From contig CBINHE010000011.1 in assembly GCA_966250375.1 (NCBI GenBank), positions 1 to 64,000 of the forward strand: a stretch of DNA of 64,000 nt, read 5' to 3'. How positions within the stretch are numbered: the first letter of the stretch is position 1; every line of letters begins with the position of its first letter. The position numbers and the translations under genes were made by a program. Of this stretch, positions 1 through 8,796 are shown piece after piece. The notes beneath the pieces were generated by a model that saw only the letters and a list, made by a program, of their open reading frames with translations, was not told the DNA's origin and did no database searches. Source of the stretch: CAMLDH01 sp966250375. GTDB lineage: Bacteria; Pseudomonadota; Gammaproteobacteria; Burkholderiales; Burkholderiaceae_D.

Positions 1-8
1 TGGAGCGC

Positions 9-56
9 ATTGCGGCGTTGCTCGTCGCTTGTGTGGCTCGCCACACGGCGCTCCTT
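9..56. repeat. Partial copy of a dispersed repeat with a GTGTGGC/GCCACAC hairpin
   Basis: About 45 bases here match, with few differences, the core of the element at 43761-43916; both contain CGCTTGTGTGGC followed by GCCACACGGC. Positions 31-46 form a 7-bp perfect hairpin with a 2-base loop. The copy lies downstream of the DUF1841 gene and may extend beyond the window edge, so its terminal repeats are not visible. Confidence 0.6.
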
Positions 57-116
57 ACTCCTGGCCCTGCACCCCAAACCAACCCGCATCACCAGCACAC
101 TCATACGAAAACCGCT

Positions 117-539
117 CTAGCGCCGCTTTACGCATTCGATATAGGCGGCGCCATCGGGTGGCAAACCGCTGCGCTGCGAGGCCCAGATCATCTGTCCCAG
201 ACATTCCATGATTTGATGATGCGCCTCATGCTCGGAATCGAGGCGTTGTGCAAGCCCGAGGAATGCCTTGCGGATTCCTGGTGGCTGATCGATCGAAATC
301 TGTTCGGCAATCGACAGGTGCATCGATAGATGCAGGAAAGGATTGCTGTCGCCACGCTCAACCGAGTAGTCCGCAGCCAGCGCTGCTTCGGTATCCTTCA
401 ACGCGTCCGCATATTCCGGATGTTGGACGACCCAATCGCGCGCAACAGCTTCGAGCGGCGTCAGGATTTCATTGGCACGGTGCTTGCGATAGGCTTCACA
501 AAAAAACCTGCGCACATCATGTTGAGACGGAGTAAACAT
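117..539 (-). CDS. DUF1841 family protein
   Basis: A 140-residue soluble protein of unknown function that I recognise as the DUF1841 family of beta- and gammaproteobacteria, from the N-terminal pattern MFTPSQHDVRRFF and the C-terminal His-rich segment EHEAHHQIMECLGQMIW. Length is normal for the family. There is no signal peptide or membrane segment. It is transcribed away from the nitroreductase gene at 702. The family has no established biochemical role, so none is assigned. Confidence 0.85.
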   Translation of the reverse strand: MFTPSQHDVRRFFCEAYRKHRANEILTPLEAVARDWVVQHPEYADALKDTEAALAADYSVERGDSNPFLHLSMHLSIAEQISIDQPPGIRKAFLGLAQRLDSEHEAHHQIMECLGQMIWASQRSGLPPDGAAYIECVKRR

Positions 540-701
540 TAAATCTGAAAAACAATCGGTCGGCCAAGGCGGCGCTTATCCGGCATTGTACGTGGCTTTG
601 ACGTACCAACGATAAATCACGGATTCGTTTAAGATAGCCCTTGATCTTTGCGCTATCAGTGCAAGAAAACATTTTATCCAGCCATCAAAAATGGAACACC
701 C

Positions 702-1283
702 ATGTTGAATACCGACGCCCTCGATACTCTGTTCAATCATGCACGTACGCACAATGTCTGGCTCGACAAGCCGATTACCGATGCGCAGTTGCATCAAATT
801 TACGACTTGATGAAATGGGGGCCGACATCGGCCAATTGTTCTCCTGCACGCATCGTTTTCGCTAAATCGCCGGAGGCAAAACAAAAACTGGTCGCCTGCA
901 TGGCCGCTGGCAATGCGGAAAAAACTGGCAAGGCACCGGTGACCGCCATTATCGGAATGGACATGGAATTTTATGAGAAACTGCCTCAATTATTTCCGCA
1001 TACCGATGCCAGATCCTGGTTCGTCGGCAATCAGGCGTCGATCAATGCCACCGCATTTCGCAACTCTTCGTTGCAGGGCGCATACCTGATCATGGCAGCA
1101 CGTGCGCTTGGACTGGATTGCGGCCCGATGTCTGGTTTCGATGAGGATAAAGTCAATGCGGCGTTTTTTGCCGGTACGCCGATCAAGGTGAATTTCGTCT
1201 GCAGCCTAGGGTATGGCGATGCGAGCAAAGTGCGTCCGCGCTTGCCGCGCTTGTTGTTTGACGAGGCATGCAAGATCGCTTAG
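702..1283 (+). CDS. Nitroreductase family protein, RutE/malonic semialdehyde reductase type
   Basis: Predicted 193-residue FMN-dependent oxidoreductase of the nitroreductase fold, RutE/HadB subgroup, whose studied members reduce malonic semialdehyde to 3-hydroxypropionate. The sequence shows the N-terminal KWGPTSANCSPAR FMN-phosphate segment, the central NQASINATAFRNSSLQGAYL helix and the C-terminal GLDCGPMSGFD motif. The ATG at 702 gives the usual length of about 195 residues; an upstream ATG at 648 would add 18 residues of no recognisable homology. No other rut gene is nearby, so it is probably a stand-alone reductase and the in vivo substrate is uncertain. Confidence 0.85.
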   Translation: MLNTDALDTLFNHARTHNVWLDKPITDAQLHQIYDLMKWGPTSANCSPARIVFAKSPEAKQKLVACMAAGNAEKTGKAPVTAIIGMDMEFYEKLPQLFPHTDARSWFVGNQASINATAFRNSSLQGAYLIMAARALGLDCGPMSGFDEDKVNAAFFAGTPIKVNFVCSLGYGDASKVRPRLPRLLFDEACKIA

Positions 1284-1314
1284 CTGTCATTGTTCATGAG
1301 CTTGGATCGTCTTA

Positions 1315-1965
1315 TCAAATCCCTTTTGCCGGGAGCGGCGTTTTGGCCTTGTATTCGCACAAATCGGCGATGATGCAATTCCAGCATTGTGGCGTGCGTG
1401 CGACGCAAGTGTAGCGTCCATGCAGGATCAGCCAATGATGCGCATCGTGCAGAAATTCCGCCGGCACCAGTTTCATCAACTTGCGCTCGACTTCATCGAC
1501 ATTTTTCCCCGGCGCAATGCCGGTGCGATTGGCTACCCTGAAAATGTGCGTGTCGACCGCCATGGTCAATTCACCAAATGCAGTGTTGAGTACTACGTTT
1601 GCCGTCTTGCGGCCAACACCCGGCAGCGCTTGCAGTGCTTCACGCGTGCGCGGGACTTCGCCGTTGTGTTCGGTTAACAGAATGCGGCAGGTTTCGATGA
1701 TGTTCTTCGCTTTGGTGCGATACAGACCGATGCTTTGAATGTAGGGAACCAGACCGTCCACACCCAGTGCATATATTGCTGCGGGCGTATTGGCAACCGG
1801 GTATAGCCTGCGGGCTGCCTTGTTCACCGATACATCGGTGGCTTGTGCCGACAGGATGACCGCGATCAGTAATTCAAACGGCGTCGTGTATTCGAGCTCT
1901 GTGGTCGGGTGCGGATTGGCGGCGCGCAGACGTGTAAATATTTGTTGCCGTTTCTCGGCGTTCAT
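1315..1965 (-). CDS. nth: Endonuclease III (DNA glycosylase/AP lyase)
   Basis: 216-residue base-excision repair enzyme removing oxidised pyrimidines and cleaving the AP site. The helix-hairpin-helix LPGVGRKTANVVL carries the catalytic Lys, followed by AVDTHIFRV with the catalytic Asp. The C-terminal CVARTPQCWNCIIADLC gives the C-x6-C-x2-C-x5-C ligands of a [4Fe-4S] cluster. The start codon overlaps the end of rsxB by 4 bases, so the two are probably translationally coupled. The same rsx-nth neighbourhood is known from E. coli, where nth follows the rsx genes. Confidence 0.97.
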   Translation of the reverse strand: MNAEKRQQIFTRLRAANPHPTTELEYTTPFELLIAVILSAQATDVSVNKAARRLYPVANTPAAIYALGVDGLVPYIQSIGLYRTKAKNIIETCRILLTEHNGEVPRTREALQALPGVGRKTANVVLNTAFGELTMAVDTHIFRVANRTGIAPGKNVDEVERKLMKLVPAEFLHDAHHWLILHGRYTCVARTPQCWNCIIADLCEYKAKTPLPAKGI

Positions 1966-2666
1966 TGCGGATCCTTTTGTGACGCTTGTTCTTTTTTCAG
2001 ACGGGCACGCTCCATTGCCGCCAGGATGATTGCTTTTTTGCGTGCCTGCTCCGTTTTTTCTTCCTGCGTCAGCGTGGATTCCGCTTCGACTTCTTTCAGT
2101 TTCGCAACTGCCTTGGCGGCGAGCCGCACGTCGTTTTCTTCGCGTCCGCGCTGAAGGCGGAAGGTGTGAAAATCATGGCGTTCGCGTGCGGCATTGGCTT
2201 GCTCTTGCGACCATGCATTCCATCCAGTCTTGCCCGGTGTGACATCGACCATCGCGATGCAATCGACCGGGCAGGGCGCAACGCACAGATCGCAACCGGT
2301 ACACAGACTCGGCAAGACAGTATGCATTTGCTTGGCGGCGCCGACGATTGCATCGACCGGGCATGCTTGGATGCAAAGCGTGCAGCCGATGCACAAGGCT
2401 TCGTCGATGACCGCCACCGGGCGCGGACGCTCGAGGCCATGGATAGGATTGATCGGAATTACCGGCTTGCCCAGCAGATGCGCGAGCCTGGCAACGCCTT
2501 CTACGCCACCCGGCGGACATTGATTGTAATTGGCGCTGCCATCCGCAATCGCTTCGGCATACGGCCGACATGCCGGGTAGCCGCACTTGGTGCATTGCGT
2601 CTGCGGCAACAGGTCTTCGATTTGGTCGGCTAGCGAATTGGGGGTGAAGGAAGGCACGACAGACAT
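1962..2666 (-). CDS. rsxB: RsxB-type electron transport ferredoxin
   Basis: 234-residue iron-sulfur protein. An N-terminal Fe-S domain (CTKCGYPACRPYAEAI, then a Cys near NQCPPGG) is followed by two [4Fe-4S] ferredoxin repeats, CIGCTLCIQACPVDAI and CTGCDLCVAPCPVDCI. A charged, probably helical C-terminal tail rich in Glu, Lys and Arg follows. In gammaproteobacteria RsxB belongs to a membrane Rnf/Rsx complex, but no rsxA, C, D, G or E is present here, which is common in betaproteobacteria. The partner is therefore unknown; the overlap with nth suggests a redox role linked to the glycosylase cluster, but that is inference. Confidence 0.9.
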   Translation of the reverse strand: MSVVPSFTPNSLADQIEDLLPQTQCTKCGYPACRPYAEAIADGSANYNQCPPGGVEGVARLAHLLGKPVIPINPIHGLERPRPVAVIDEALCIGCTLCIQACPVDAIVGAAKQMHTVLPSLCTGCDLCVAPCPVDCIAMVDVTPGKTGWNAWSQEQANAARERHDFHTFRLQRGREENDVRLAAKAVAKLKEVEAESTLTQEEKTEQARKKAIILAAMERARLKKEQASQKDPQ

Positions 2667-2714
2667 GGGTAAGATAAAACGAGATTATCGGCGCAAAAAG
2701 CCGATGCTTCAAAT

Positions 2715-2750
2715 AAAAAAGCCGTTCTCCTTGGCGGAGAACGGCTTTTA
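2715..2750 (-). terminator. Rho-independent terminator of phaZ
   Basis: A perfect 10-bp stem (GCCGTTCTCC at 2721-2730 with GGAGAACGGC at 2736-2745) has a 5-base loop and A/T runs on both sides. Read on the minus strand it ends in six T residues, 20 bp after the phaZ stop. It would stop phaZ transcription before rsxB. Confidence 0.85.
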
Positions 2751-2770
2751 AGAGCGGCTTGAACGGAAAA

Positions 2771-4006
2771 TCAAGAGTGCGCTTTGATGAATTTACCGAT
2801 CTCTGGAGAAATGACCTCGCGCCACCGGCGCCCCGAGAAAATCCCGTAATGGCCACATTTTGGCGCCGTGAAATGCTGTTTGTTCGCCTTCGGAATCGAC
2901 GAACATATATCCTGCGCAGCCTTGGTCTGGCCAGAGCCGGAGATATCGTCGAGTTCGCCTTCAATTGTAAACAAGGCGACTGTCTTGATGTCTTGCGGAC
3001 GCACCAGCTTGCCCTCGACTTCCCAAGTGCCGGTAGGCAGTCGGAATTCCTGGAATACGGTCTTGATCGTTTCCAGATAATACTCGGCCGGCATATCGAG
3101 CACCGCGTTGTACTCATCGTAAAACTTGCGATGCTCTTCTGCCGACTCGTTGTCGCCTTCACGCAAGTGCATGTAAAAATCCCAGTGGCTTTGCGCATGC
3201 CGGCCCGGATTCATTGCGATGAATCCGGCATGTTGCAAAAATCCTGGATAGACCTTGCGGCCAAAGCCTGGATAATTCGGCGGCACGCTGTAGATCACCT
3301 TGTTCTCGAACCAGGAAAATGGTTTTTTAATGGCAAGGTCGTTGACTTGCGTCGGCGATTTGCGCGGATCGATCGGACCACCCATCATCGTCATGCTTTT
3401 TGGCAGCTTCGGATCGTTTTCGCTTGCCATCAGCGAGATTGCGGCCAGTACCGGCACCGTCGGCTGACATACTGAAATGACATGCACATCCGGTCCCAAG
3501 CGGCGAATGAAATCCTGCACGTAATAGATGTAGTCATGCAAGTGGAATGAGCCCGCCGATACCGGCACCATGCGCGCATCGGTCCAGTCAGTAATATACA
3601 CATCGTGGTGCAACAGCAGGCTGCGCACCGTATCCCGCAACAGCGTTGAATGATGCCCTGAGAGGGGCGCCACCAACAATACTTTAGGTTGGTTCAATTC
3701 GGCGGCTTGCTTTTGGCTAATATCCTTCCGGAAATGAATCAAAGAGCAAAATGATTTTTTTTCTGAAATATCTTCAATGATGCCAACTGATTTTCCATTG
3801 ACCAACACAGAATTGATGTCGAATGCCGGTTTTTCGTAATCTTTACCCAGGCGATACATCAGTTCGTAGCCAGCCGCGATGCGTTGTGCGAACGGTGTGT
3901 GTGCCAGTGGCGAAACCGGGTTTGTAAAAAGCTTGGAGGACGCTTCCGCCCACTGAATCAGCGGGTTCAGAAAGCTGCGGTTTAATTCATGAAATTGGTA
4001 AAGCAT
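2771..4006 (-). CDS. phaZ: Intracellular polyhydroxyalkanoate depolymerase
   Basis: 411-residue cytoplasmic alpha/beta hydrolase that mobilises stored PHA granules, of the PhaZ1 type known from Cupriavidus. There is no signal peptide, as expected of the intracellular family. The nucleophile elbow reads VISVCQPTVPV with Cys at about residue 180 instead of the lipase-box Ser; a Cys nucleophile is a known hallmark of this family. The C-terminal part contains FTIEGELDDISGSGQ, the catalytic Asp region, and KCGHYGIFSG, the catalytic His region. A monocistronic unit with its own terminator. A phasin gene at 17 kb supports PHA metabolism in this organism. Confidence 0.93.
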   Translation of the reverse strand: MLYQFHELNRSFLNPLIQWAEASSKLFTNPVSPLAHTPFAQRIAAGYELMYRLGKDYEKPAFDINSVLVNGKSVGIIEDISEKKSFCSLIHFRKDISQKQAAELNQPKVLLVAPLSGHHSTLLRDTVRSLLLHHDVYITDWTDARMVPVSAGSFHLHDYIYYVQDFIRRLGPDVHVISVCQPTVPVLAAISLMASENDPKLPKSMTMMGGPIDPRKSPTQVNDLAIKKPFSWFENKVIYSVPPNYPGFGRKVYPGFLQHAGFIAMNPGRHAQSHWDFYMHLREGDNESAEEHRKFYDEYNAVLDMPAEYYLETIKTVFQEFRLPTGTWEVEGKLVRPQDIKTVALFTIEGELDDISGSGQTKAAQDICSSIPKANKQHFTAPKCGHYGIFSGRRWREVISPEIGKFIKAHS

Positions 4007-4532
4007 GTTGGCCTCTCTCGGGTGATACCGGTATCGCTTGATTGTCTAGTTAAACGAAAATTGCTGCAATGCATCAACGACAATTTTTTGAAAAATTTCT
4101 CTGAAAAAAGTATTTTTTCGAGACGCCCACCAATTCGACGGGTAATGAACCCATCTCGGCTAGTTTTCCAAACAATACAACTGAGAAACATCAACATAAT
4201 ACAGAATTTAGCTAGCTTTTTGGTGGTACTTGTGTTCTATGATATTTTTCTTTAATTTATGGATAAAACCCCAAAAAACAATAGCGGCAGAGCAATTTAC
4301 CAAGTCTTTGTTTCCTTCTTATAACGTTTCATTGTCTTTTAGGTGGACAACACGATTGCACATTTAAACTAATTACAATAACGGCGCATTTTTGCTTGAA
4401 TTGAAATCGCGCCGATGGATTCGAGTATTTTCCGTGTACACCATTCATAAACATGCGTTTGTTTTTTAGCTATCTTTCGCTTCATTTTGAAGGGAATTTG
4501 ATACTTTTAATCATCGCTTTCCTTAAGCATCC

Positions 4533-4561
4533 TTGCAAACATTATTCACCAATCTCATTAT
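4533..4561 (+). promoter_or_regulatory. Sigma70-like promoter of the candidate small RNA
   Basis: TTGCAA (4533-4538) and CATTAT (4556-4561) are separated by exactly 17 bases. Transcription would start near 4568, the first base of the stem-loop that follows. It matches the consensus reasonably but is a prediction only. Confidence 0.45.
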
Positions 4562-4567
4562 TATTGT

Positions 4568-4732
4568 GTAACTGCGCAAAAACCGTGCCGTAGCCGGGCG
4601 AGCTTGTCTGAGGGATTGAGCCTGGATTCGGCAGTTACCCGCTCATTTTCATCAAGTGTTTTTTTGGGGGGGGCGGCAGTGTCCGCTTAATGCAAAACGC
4701 CTCTTGGCGATGGCGGCAAGAGGCGTTTTTTT
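4568..4732 (+). ncRNA. Candidate intergenic small RNA of about 165 nt
   Basis: This gene-free stretch has all the parts of an independent small RNA gene. A promoter lies at 4533-4561. A structured 5' domain follows: GTAACTGC 4568-4575 pairs with GCAGTTAC 4631-4638, or alternatively TGCCG 4586-4590 with CGGCA 4629-4633, and CCGGGC 4594-4599 pairs with GCCTGG 4620-4625. A linker with T and G runs follows, then a strong terminator at 4694-4732. I do not recognise an Rfam family; it does not look like 6S or tmRNA. No ORF of any quality lies inside. Between phaZ and fdxA it may regulate either or act in trans. Confidence 0.5.
4694..4732 (+). terminator. Strong Rho-independent terminator
   Basis: A perfect 13-bp stem (AAAACGCCTCTTG 4694-4706 with CAAGAGGCGTTTT 4717-4729), a 10-base loop and seven T residues on the plus strand. 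No protein gene on the plus strand ends upstream, which is the main argument for a small RNA. It is symmetrical enough to act on fdxA transcription from the other side as well. Confidence 0.85.
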
Positions 4733-4854
4733 ACGGGAGGAGTGAATGCGATCCCGGCGCTGAGCTCGGGGGAGTTGGCGGTTTCGTGCTTTTATTTCAA
4801 TTGCTAGGGCTGCATGCAATTTTCATGGTTTTACGCTATTCCTCTACGCTGACG

Positions 4855-4877
4855 GGTGTCGGAGATAAACCGACACC
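4855..4877. other. Perfect 8-bp hairpin downstream of fdxA
   Basis: GGTGTCGG (4855-4862) pairs with CCGACACC (4870-4877) across a 7-base loop, about 35 bp beyond the fdxA stop on the minus strand. No T run follows, so it is either an mRNA-stabilising 3' hairpin or a weak terminator. Confidence 0.4.
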
Positions 4878-4910
4878 TTGCTTGATTACTGTGCGTACAG
4901 CGCATACATA

Positions 4911-5234
4911 TCAGCGTTCAAGAAACTGCAGCTTGTCCGTGGTGTCTTTCCAGTCATCAGCTTCGGGCAGTGGGCTCTTGGTTTTTGTGATCGATGGCCA
5001 GTTGCGCGCCAATTCCACATTCAGCTTGATGAATTTTTGCTGATCGGCTGGGACATCTTCTTCAGCATAGATTGCATTGACCGGGCATTCGGCAACGCAC
5101 ACCGCGCAATCGATACATTCATCCGGATCAATCGCGAGAAAGTTCGGGCCTTCGCGGAAGCAGTCTACCGGGCATACATCAACGCAGTCGGTGTAACGGC
5201 AGCGGATGCAGGATTCGGTCACAACGTGGGTCAT
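4911..5234 (-). CDS. fdxA: Seven-iron ferredoxin FdxA
   Basis: 107-residue acidic ferredoxin carrying one [3Fe-4S] and one [4Fe-4S] cluster, an electron carrier in the cytoplasm. The first motif, CIRCRYTDCVDVCPVDCF, and the second, CIDCAVCVAECPVNAI, sit within the first 60 residues. The extended C-terminal tail (about residues 65-107) is typical of the Azotobacter FdI / FdxA family. It starts at the ATG preceding THVVTESC and appears monocistronic. Its redox partner cannot be read from the sequence. Confidence 0.95.
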   Translation of the reverse strand: MTHVVTESCIRCRYTDCVDVCPVDCFREGPNFLAIDPDECIDCAVCVAECPVNAIYAEEDVPADQQKFIKLNVELARNWPSITKTKSPLPEADDWKDTTDKLQFLER

Positions 5235-5565
5235 AACAGTCCTATCTTTAGATTTTCAAAACCAATTTGAAGTGCGGCCAGCATTTAATAGAATTACGGA
5301 AGATCGCGCGAAAATCAAATGCGTAGCTGCAAAGCCTTGTATTTTAAGGCAAATCAGCCAGTCTCACAAACCCGGCTTATACAGTTTATGAATAAGCAAA
5401 TGCAGAAGTTTTTCGGATTGCGTCGCGCAAGCGCTTGTATTTCGCACAGATGAATATTTGCGCCGATGGTCGGAAATGACATCACGCACAACAGGTGTCG
5501 AAGGCATTCCCGATCCAGATACACTTGGTAATATGCTTTAGCGTCTGCCGCCCTGATAATTTTTG
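5235..5565. other. Intergenic stretch without a gene
   Basis: About 330 bases between the divergently read fdxA and lutC. It must hold promoters for both, but I see no clear motif, repeat, small ORF with a ribosome binding site or RNA structure. Confidence 0.5.
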
Positions 5566-5613
5566 ATGAGCGAAACCGGCTCTGCTCCCATCAGAACAAG
5601 AAATCAAGTCAAT

Positions 5614-6276
5614 ATGGATACTTCTGCTGCCCGCCAAGCTATTTTCAACCGCATTCGCAAAGCGCACGGCCGCGGTGAACAGCCAACACCGGACGAACGT
5701 AGCGCAGTGCAGGACTATTTGCGACATCATCCGGAAGGGCCGCGACCCAGTATAGGGGGCGATATCGTGGAGCACTTCAAGGAGCAGGCGCTGCGGATGT
5801 CCGATACTGTTGATGAAGTCGCTGTAAGGGCCGATGTGCCGGCTGCGGTTGCGAAATATCTTGGCAATATCGGTGTCGCCAAAAAAGCGATCGCGTGGAA
5901 GACCCTGCAGGATTTCGCCTGGGGCGATGCCGGACTGCAGGTGGCGTTTCGTCCGCCGAATAATGAGGATCTGGTGGGGATTACCGGCAGTTTTTGTGCG
6001 GTCGCAGAAACCGGCAGCCTGATGCTGCTGTCCGGCGTCAACACGTATCCTTCCGCCAGCCTGCTGCCGGAGACGCACATTGCGATCGTTTACGCTTCGC
6101 GCATTGTTGCAGGAATGGAAGACGCTTTTGCCTTGGTACGCGAGGAGCGAGGGGAATTGCCGCGCGCAACCAATTTCATTTCCGGCCCGTCGCGCACGGG
6201 TGATATTGAGCAAACCATTGTCCTCGGTGCACACGGGCCTTATCGGGTGCACGTCATTATCGTGTCCGACGCTTAG
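5614..6276 (+). CDS. lutC: LutC-type LUD domain protein (lactate utilisation)
   Basis: About 220 residues with the LUD fold, related to LutC of the LutABC L-lactate oxidation complex. Supporting segments are the C-terminal GITGSFCAVAETGSLML and the end ISGPSRTGDIEQTIVLGAHGP, typical of LutC/LldG. No cluster-binding cysteines are present, as expected for this subunit. I prefer the ATG at 5614 because homology begins there; an ATG at 5566 would add 16 unrelated residues. Its usual partners lutA and lutB lie about 15 kb away, so this operon is split. It is followed closely by an antiporter and a hydroxyacid dehydrogenase. Confidence 0.88.
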   Translation: MDTSAARQAIFNRIRKAHGRGEQPTPDERSAVQDYLRHHPEGPRPSIGGDIVEHFKEQALRMSDTVDEVAVRADVPAAVAKYLGNIGVAKKAIAWKTLQDFAWGDAGLQVAFRPPNNEDLVGITGSFCAVAETGSLMLLSGVNTYPSASLLPETHIAIVYASRIVAGMEDAFALVREERGELPRATNFISGPSRTGDIEQTIVLGAHGPYRVHVIIVSDA

Positions 6277-6395
6277 GGCATATCTCGCCTGCATTGAGCT
6301 GAGTCACTAGCGTCCTACGTACGTATTTTTGTACGCGGGAGACCGCGTTGATCCGCGATAGAATAGCCGGCATTCCGTTACCGTGGAGACAGCAA

Positions 6396-7802
6396 TTGCG
6401 CACAAAAATTCTGGCTGGTTTGCTTGGACTAAGTCCCTTGTTGTCATATGCCTCCGATCTGGACGGCAGTCGATTATCCGCATGGTGGGGTATTCCGTTT
6501 GCCGGCCTGCTGCTGTCGATTGCGCTGTGTCCGTTGCTTACCCCCCAGTTTTGGCACCACCATTTTGGCAAGGTGTCGGTCGCGTGGTCGCTTGCCTTTC
6601 TGTTGCCGTGCGCGGTGTTGTTCGGTGCTGGCAGCGCAGTCGCTGGCGCCACTCATGCTTTTCTCGCTGAATTTTTCCCCTTCATAATTCTGATTGCGGC
6701 GCTATTCGTGGTGGCCGGCGGGATTTGCGTGCGCGGTAACCTGCATGGCACGCCGTTGCTGAACACTGGCTTGCTGGCGCTGGGTACGCTATTGGCAAGC
6801 ATCATGGGGACCACCGGCGCCTCCATGTTGATGATCCGCCCCTTGATCCGCGCCAACGATAATCGCAAGCATGCAGTGCATATCATCGTATTTTTCATTT
6901 TTCTGGTGGCCAATGCCGGCGGCTCACTTACGCCATTGGGCGATCCACCGCTGTTCCTGGGATTTCTGAAAGGGGTGGATTTTTTCTGGACCATGAAAAA
7001 CGTCTTCCGCGAGACGCTATTTTTGTGTGCGGCACTGCTGATTATTTTTTATTTTCTTGATCTTCACTATTATCACAACCGCGAAGAAGAGCTGCCGCTC
7101 AAGTGGGATCCGACACCGGATTCGGCCATCTGGCTTGAAGGCAAAGCCAATTTTCTTTTGCTGGCGGTGATCATCGGCTTGGTGCTAATGAGCGGCTTGT
7201 GGAAGCCGGGTATCGCATTTTCGTTATTCGGAACCCAGCTCGATCTGCAAAACGTGGTGCGTGATGCGTTGTTGATTGTCGTGATCCTGGTGTCGTTACG
7301 CATAACACCGAAAACGGCGCGCCACGGCAACGATTTCGCCTGGGGGCCGATCCAGGAAGTGGCCAAGCTGTTCGCAGGGATATTCATCACCATCATTCCA
7401 GTGATCGCGATGCTGCGGGCGGGCGAGGCAGGCGCATTTTCGTCGGTGATACGCGCGGTGACGGATGGTTCTGGGCAACCGATTAATGCGATGTACTTCT
7501 GGGCTAGCGGGATATTGTCGTCATTCCTGGATAATGCGCCGACCTATTTGGTGTTTTTCAATACGGCTGGCGGCAATCCGGATGTGCTGATGACAACATT
7601 GGCGGCGACCTTGGCGGCGATTTCCTGCGGCTCTGTTTTCATGGGCGCCAACAGTTATATCGGCAATGCGCCGAATTTGATGGTCAAGGCGATTGCAGAA
7701 GAACGCGGCATCAAGATGCCGTCTTTCTTCGGCTACATGGTGTGGTCGGGTGCGGTGTTGGTGCCGTTGTTTATCTTGATGGCGTTCATTTTTTTTCGCT
7801 GA
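6396..7802 (+). CDS. NhaD-like sodium:proton antiporter / citrate-transporter-family membrane protein
   Basis: Multi-spanning inner-membrane transporter of the ion transporter superfamily. About twelve hydrophobic segments are visible, with the conserved re-entrant motifs NAGGSLTPLGDPPLFLGF in the first half and SSFLDNAPTYLVFFN plus GANSYIGNAPNLMVKAI in the second. The start is a TTG at 6396, preceded at 6 bp by GGAGA, giving an N-terminus that reads as a signal-anchor (RTKILAGLLGLSPLLSYAS). A TTG at 6348 is possible but has no ribosome binding site. It sits between lutC and a 2-hydroxyacid dehydrogenase; ion specificity cannot be told from the sequence. Confidence 0.85.
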   Translation: MRTKILAGLLGLSPLLSYASDLDGSRLSAWWGIPFAGLLLSIALCPLLTPQFWHHHFGKVSVAWSLAFLLPCAVLFGAGSAVAGATHAFLAEFFPFIILIAALFVVAGGICVRGNLHGTPLLNTGLLALGTLLASIMGTTGASMLMIRPLIRANDNRKHAVHIIVFFIFLVANAGGSLTPLGDPPLFLGFLKGVDFFWTMKNVFRETLFLCAALLIIFYFLDLHYYHNREEELPLKWDPTPDSAIWLEGKANFLLLAVIIGLVLMSGLWKPGIAFSLFGTQLDLQNVVRDALLIVVILVSLRITPKTARHGNDFAWGPIQEVAKLFAGIFITIIPVIAMLRAGEAGAFSSVIRAVTDGSGQPINAMYFWASGILSSFLDNAPTYLVFFNTAGGNPDVLMTTLAATLAAISCGSVFMGANSYIGNAPNLMVKAIAEERGIKMPSFFGYMVWSGAVLVPLFILMAFIFFR

Positions 7803-7812
7803 TGGTGGATTG

Positions 7813-8796
7813 ATGAAACCGAAGGTGTTGGTTGCACGTGCGGTCTTTCCGGAGGTGATCGAGCGGCTGGCACGGCAGTTTGATGTCGAATCCAATCAGG
7901 AAGACTGCGTTTTTTCCGCGGATGATCTGGCCGAAAAAATGCGAGGCAAGCACGCGCTATTGACTACTCCAAGCGAGCACATTTCTGCGCAGATGATCGC
8001 CGCCAGTCCCTATCTGAAAGCCATTTGCAACATGGCGGTCGGCTACAACAACATCGATCTGGATGCAGCGACACGCGCAGGCATCATGGTGACCAATACC
8101 CCCGATGTGCTGAACGAAACCACGGCCGATTTTGCATGGGCACTGTTGATGGCGGCGGCACGCCGGGTGAGCGAATCGGAGCGCTGGCTGCGCGACGGCA
8201 AATGGAATAAATGGCGTTACGATGCTTTTTTAGGTGCCGATGTACATGGCTCGACGCTCGGCATTATTGGCATGGGGCGTATCGGGCAAGCGATTGCCCG
8301 TCGCTCGATAGGCTTCAACATGAAGGTGATTTACCATAATCGTTCGCGCCTGCCGGCGCAGCTCGAAGCTGACGCGAACCATGCTCGGTATGTCGACAAG
8401 GACGCGTTATTGCGCGCGGCTGACCATGTGATCCTAGTATTGCCTTATTCGGCCGAATCGCATCATACGATAGGTGCGGCTGAGCTGGCGTTGATGAAGC
8501 CGAGCGCGACCCTGGTGAATATCGCGCGTGGCGGCATTGTTGACGACGCTGCATTGATCGCCGCGCTACGCGACAATCGCATCGCGGCCGCAGGACTGGA
8601 TGTGTTCGAGAATGAACCGGCGTTCCATCCTGATTTTTTGACCTTGTCTAACGTCGTATTGACTCCGCATATTGGCAGCGCGTCCGAGCCGACTCGTCGT
8701 GCGATGGCCAACCGCGCTGCCGATAATTTGATTGCAGCACTGAGCGATGAAGATCCGCCGGATCTGTTGAATCCGGCAGTCGAACGAAAAGGATAA
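7813..8796 (+). CDS. D-isomer-specific 2-hydroxyacid dehydrogenase (glyoxylate/hydroxypyruvate reductase type)
   Basis: 327-residue NAD(P)-dependent dehydrogenase. It shows the Rossmann nucleotide motif GIIGMGRIGQAIARR, the catalytic Arg in VNIARGGIVDD, the Glu in GLDVFENEP and the active-site His in TPHIGSAS. The N-terminal MAVGYNNIDLDAA is typical of the glyoxylate/hydroxypyruvate reductase group (GhrB, GyaR). The ATG at 7813 follows a GGTGG ribosome binding site and lies 10 bp after the antiporter stop, so the two are probably cotranscribed. The exact substrate is inferred from family resemblance only. Confidence 0.9.
   Translation: MKPKVLVARAVFPEVIERLARQFDVESNQEDCVFSADDLAEKMRGKHALLTTPSEHISAQMIAASPYLKAICNMAVGYNNIDLDAATRAGIMVTNTPDVLNETTADFAWALLMAAARRVSESERWLRDGKWNKWRYDAFLGADVHGSTLGIIGMGRIGQAIARRSIGFNMKVIYHNRSRLPAQLEADANHARYVDKDALLRAADHVILVLPYSAESHHTIGAAELALMKPSATLVNIARGGIVDDAALIAALRDNRIAAAGLDVFENEPAFHPDFLTLSNVVLTPHIGSASEPTRRAMANRAADNLIAALSDEDPPDLLNPAVERKG

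Noticed and set aside
2173..3198. Minus-strand open frame of 341 codons across rsxB and phaZ
   Set aside because: It overlaps two well-supported genes on the same strand in another frame, is rich in Arg, Ser and Cys, and has no recognisable family.
5482..6294. 270-codon minus-strand frame opposite lutC
   Set aside because: An antisense shadow of lutC; no ribosome binding site and no homologous motif, while the plus frame has clear LUD motifs.
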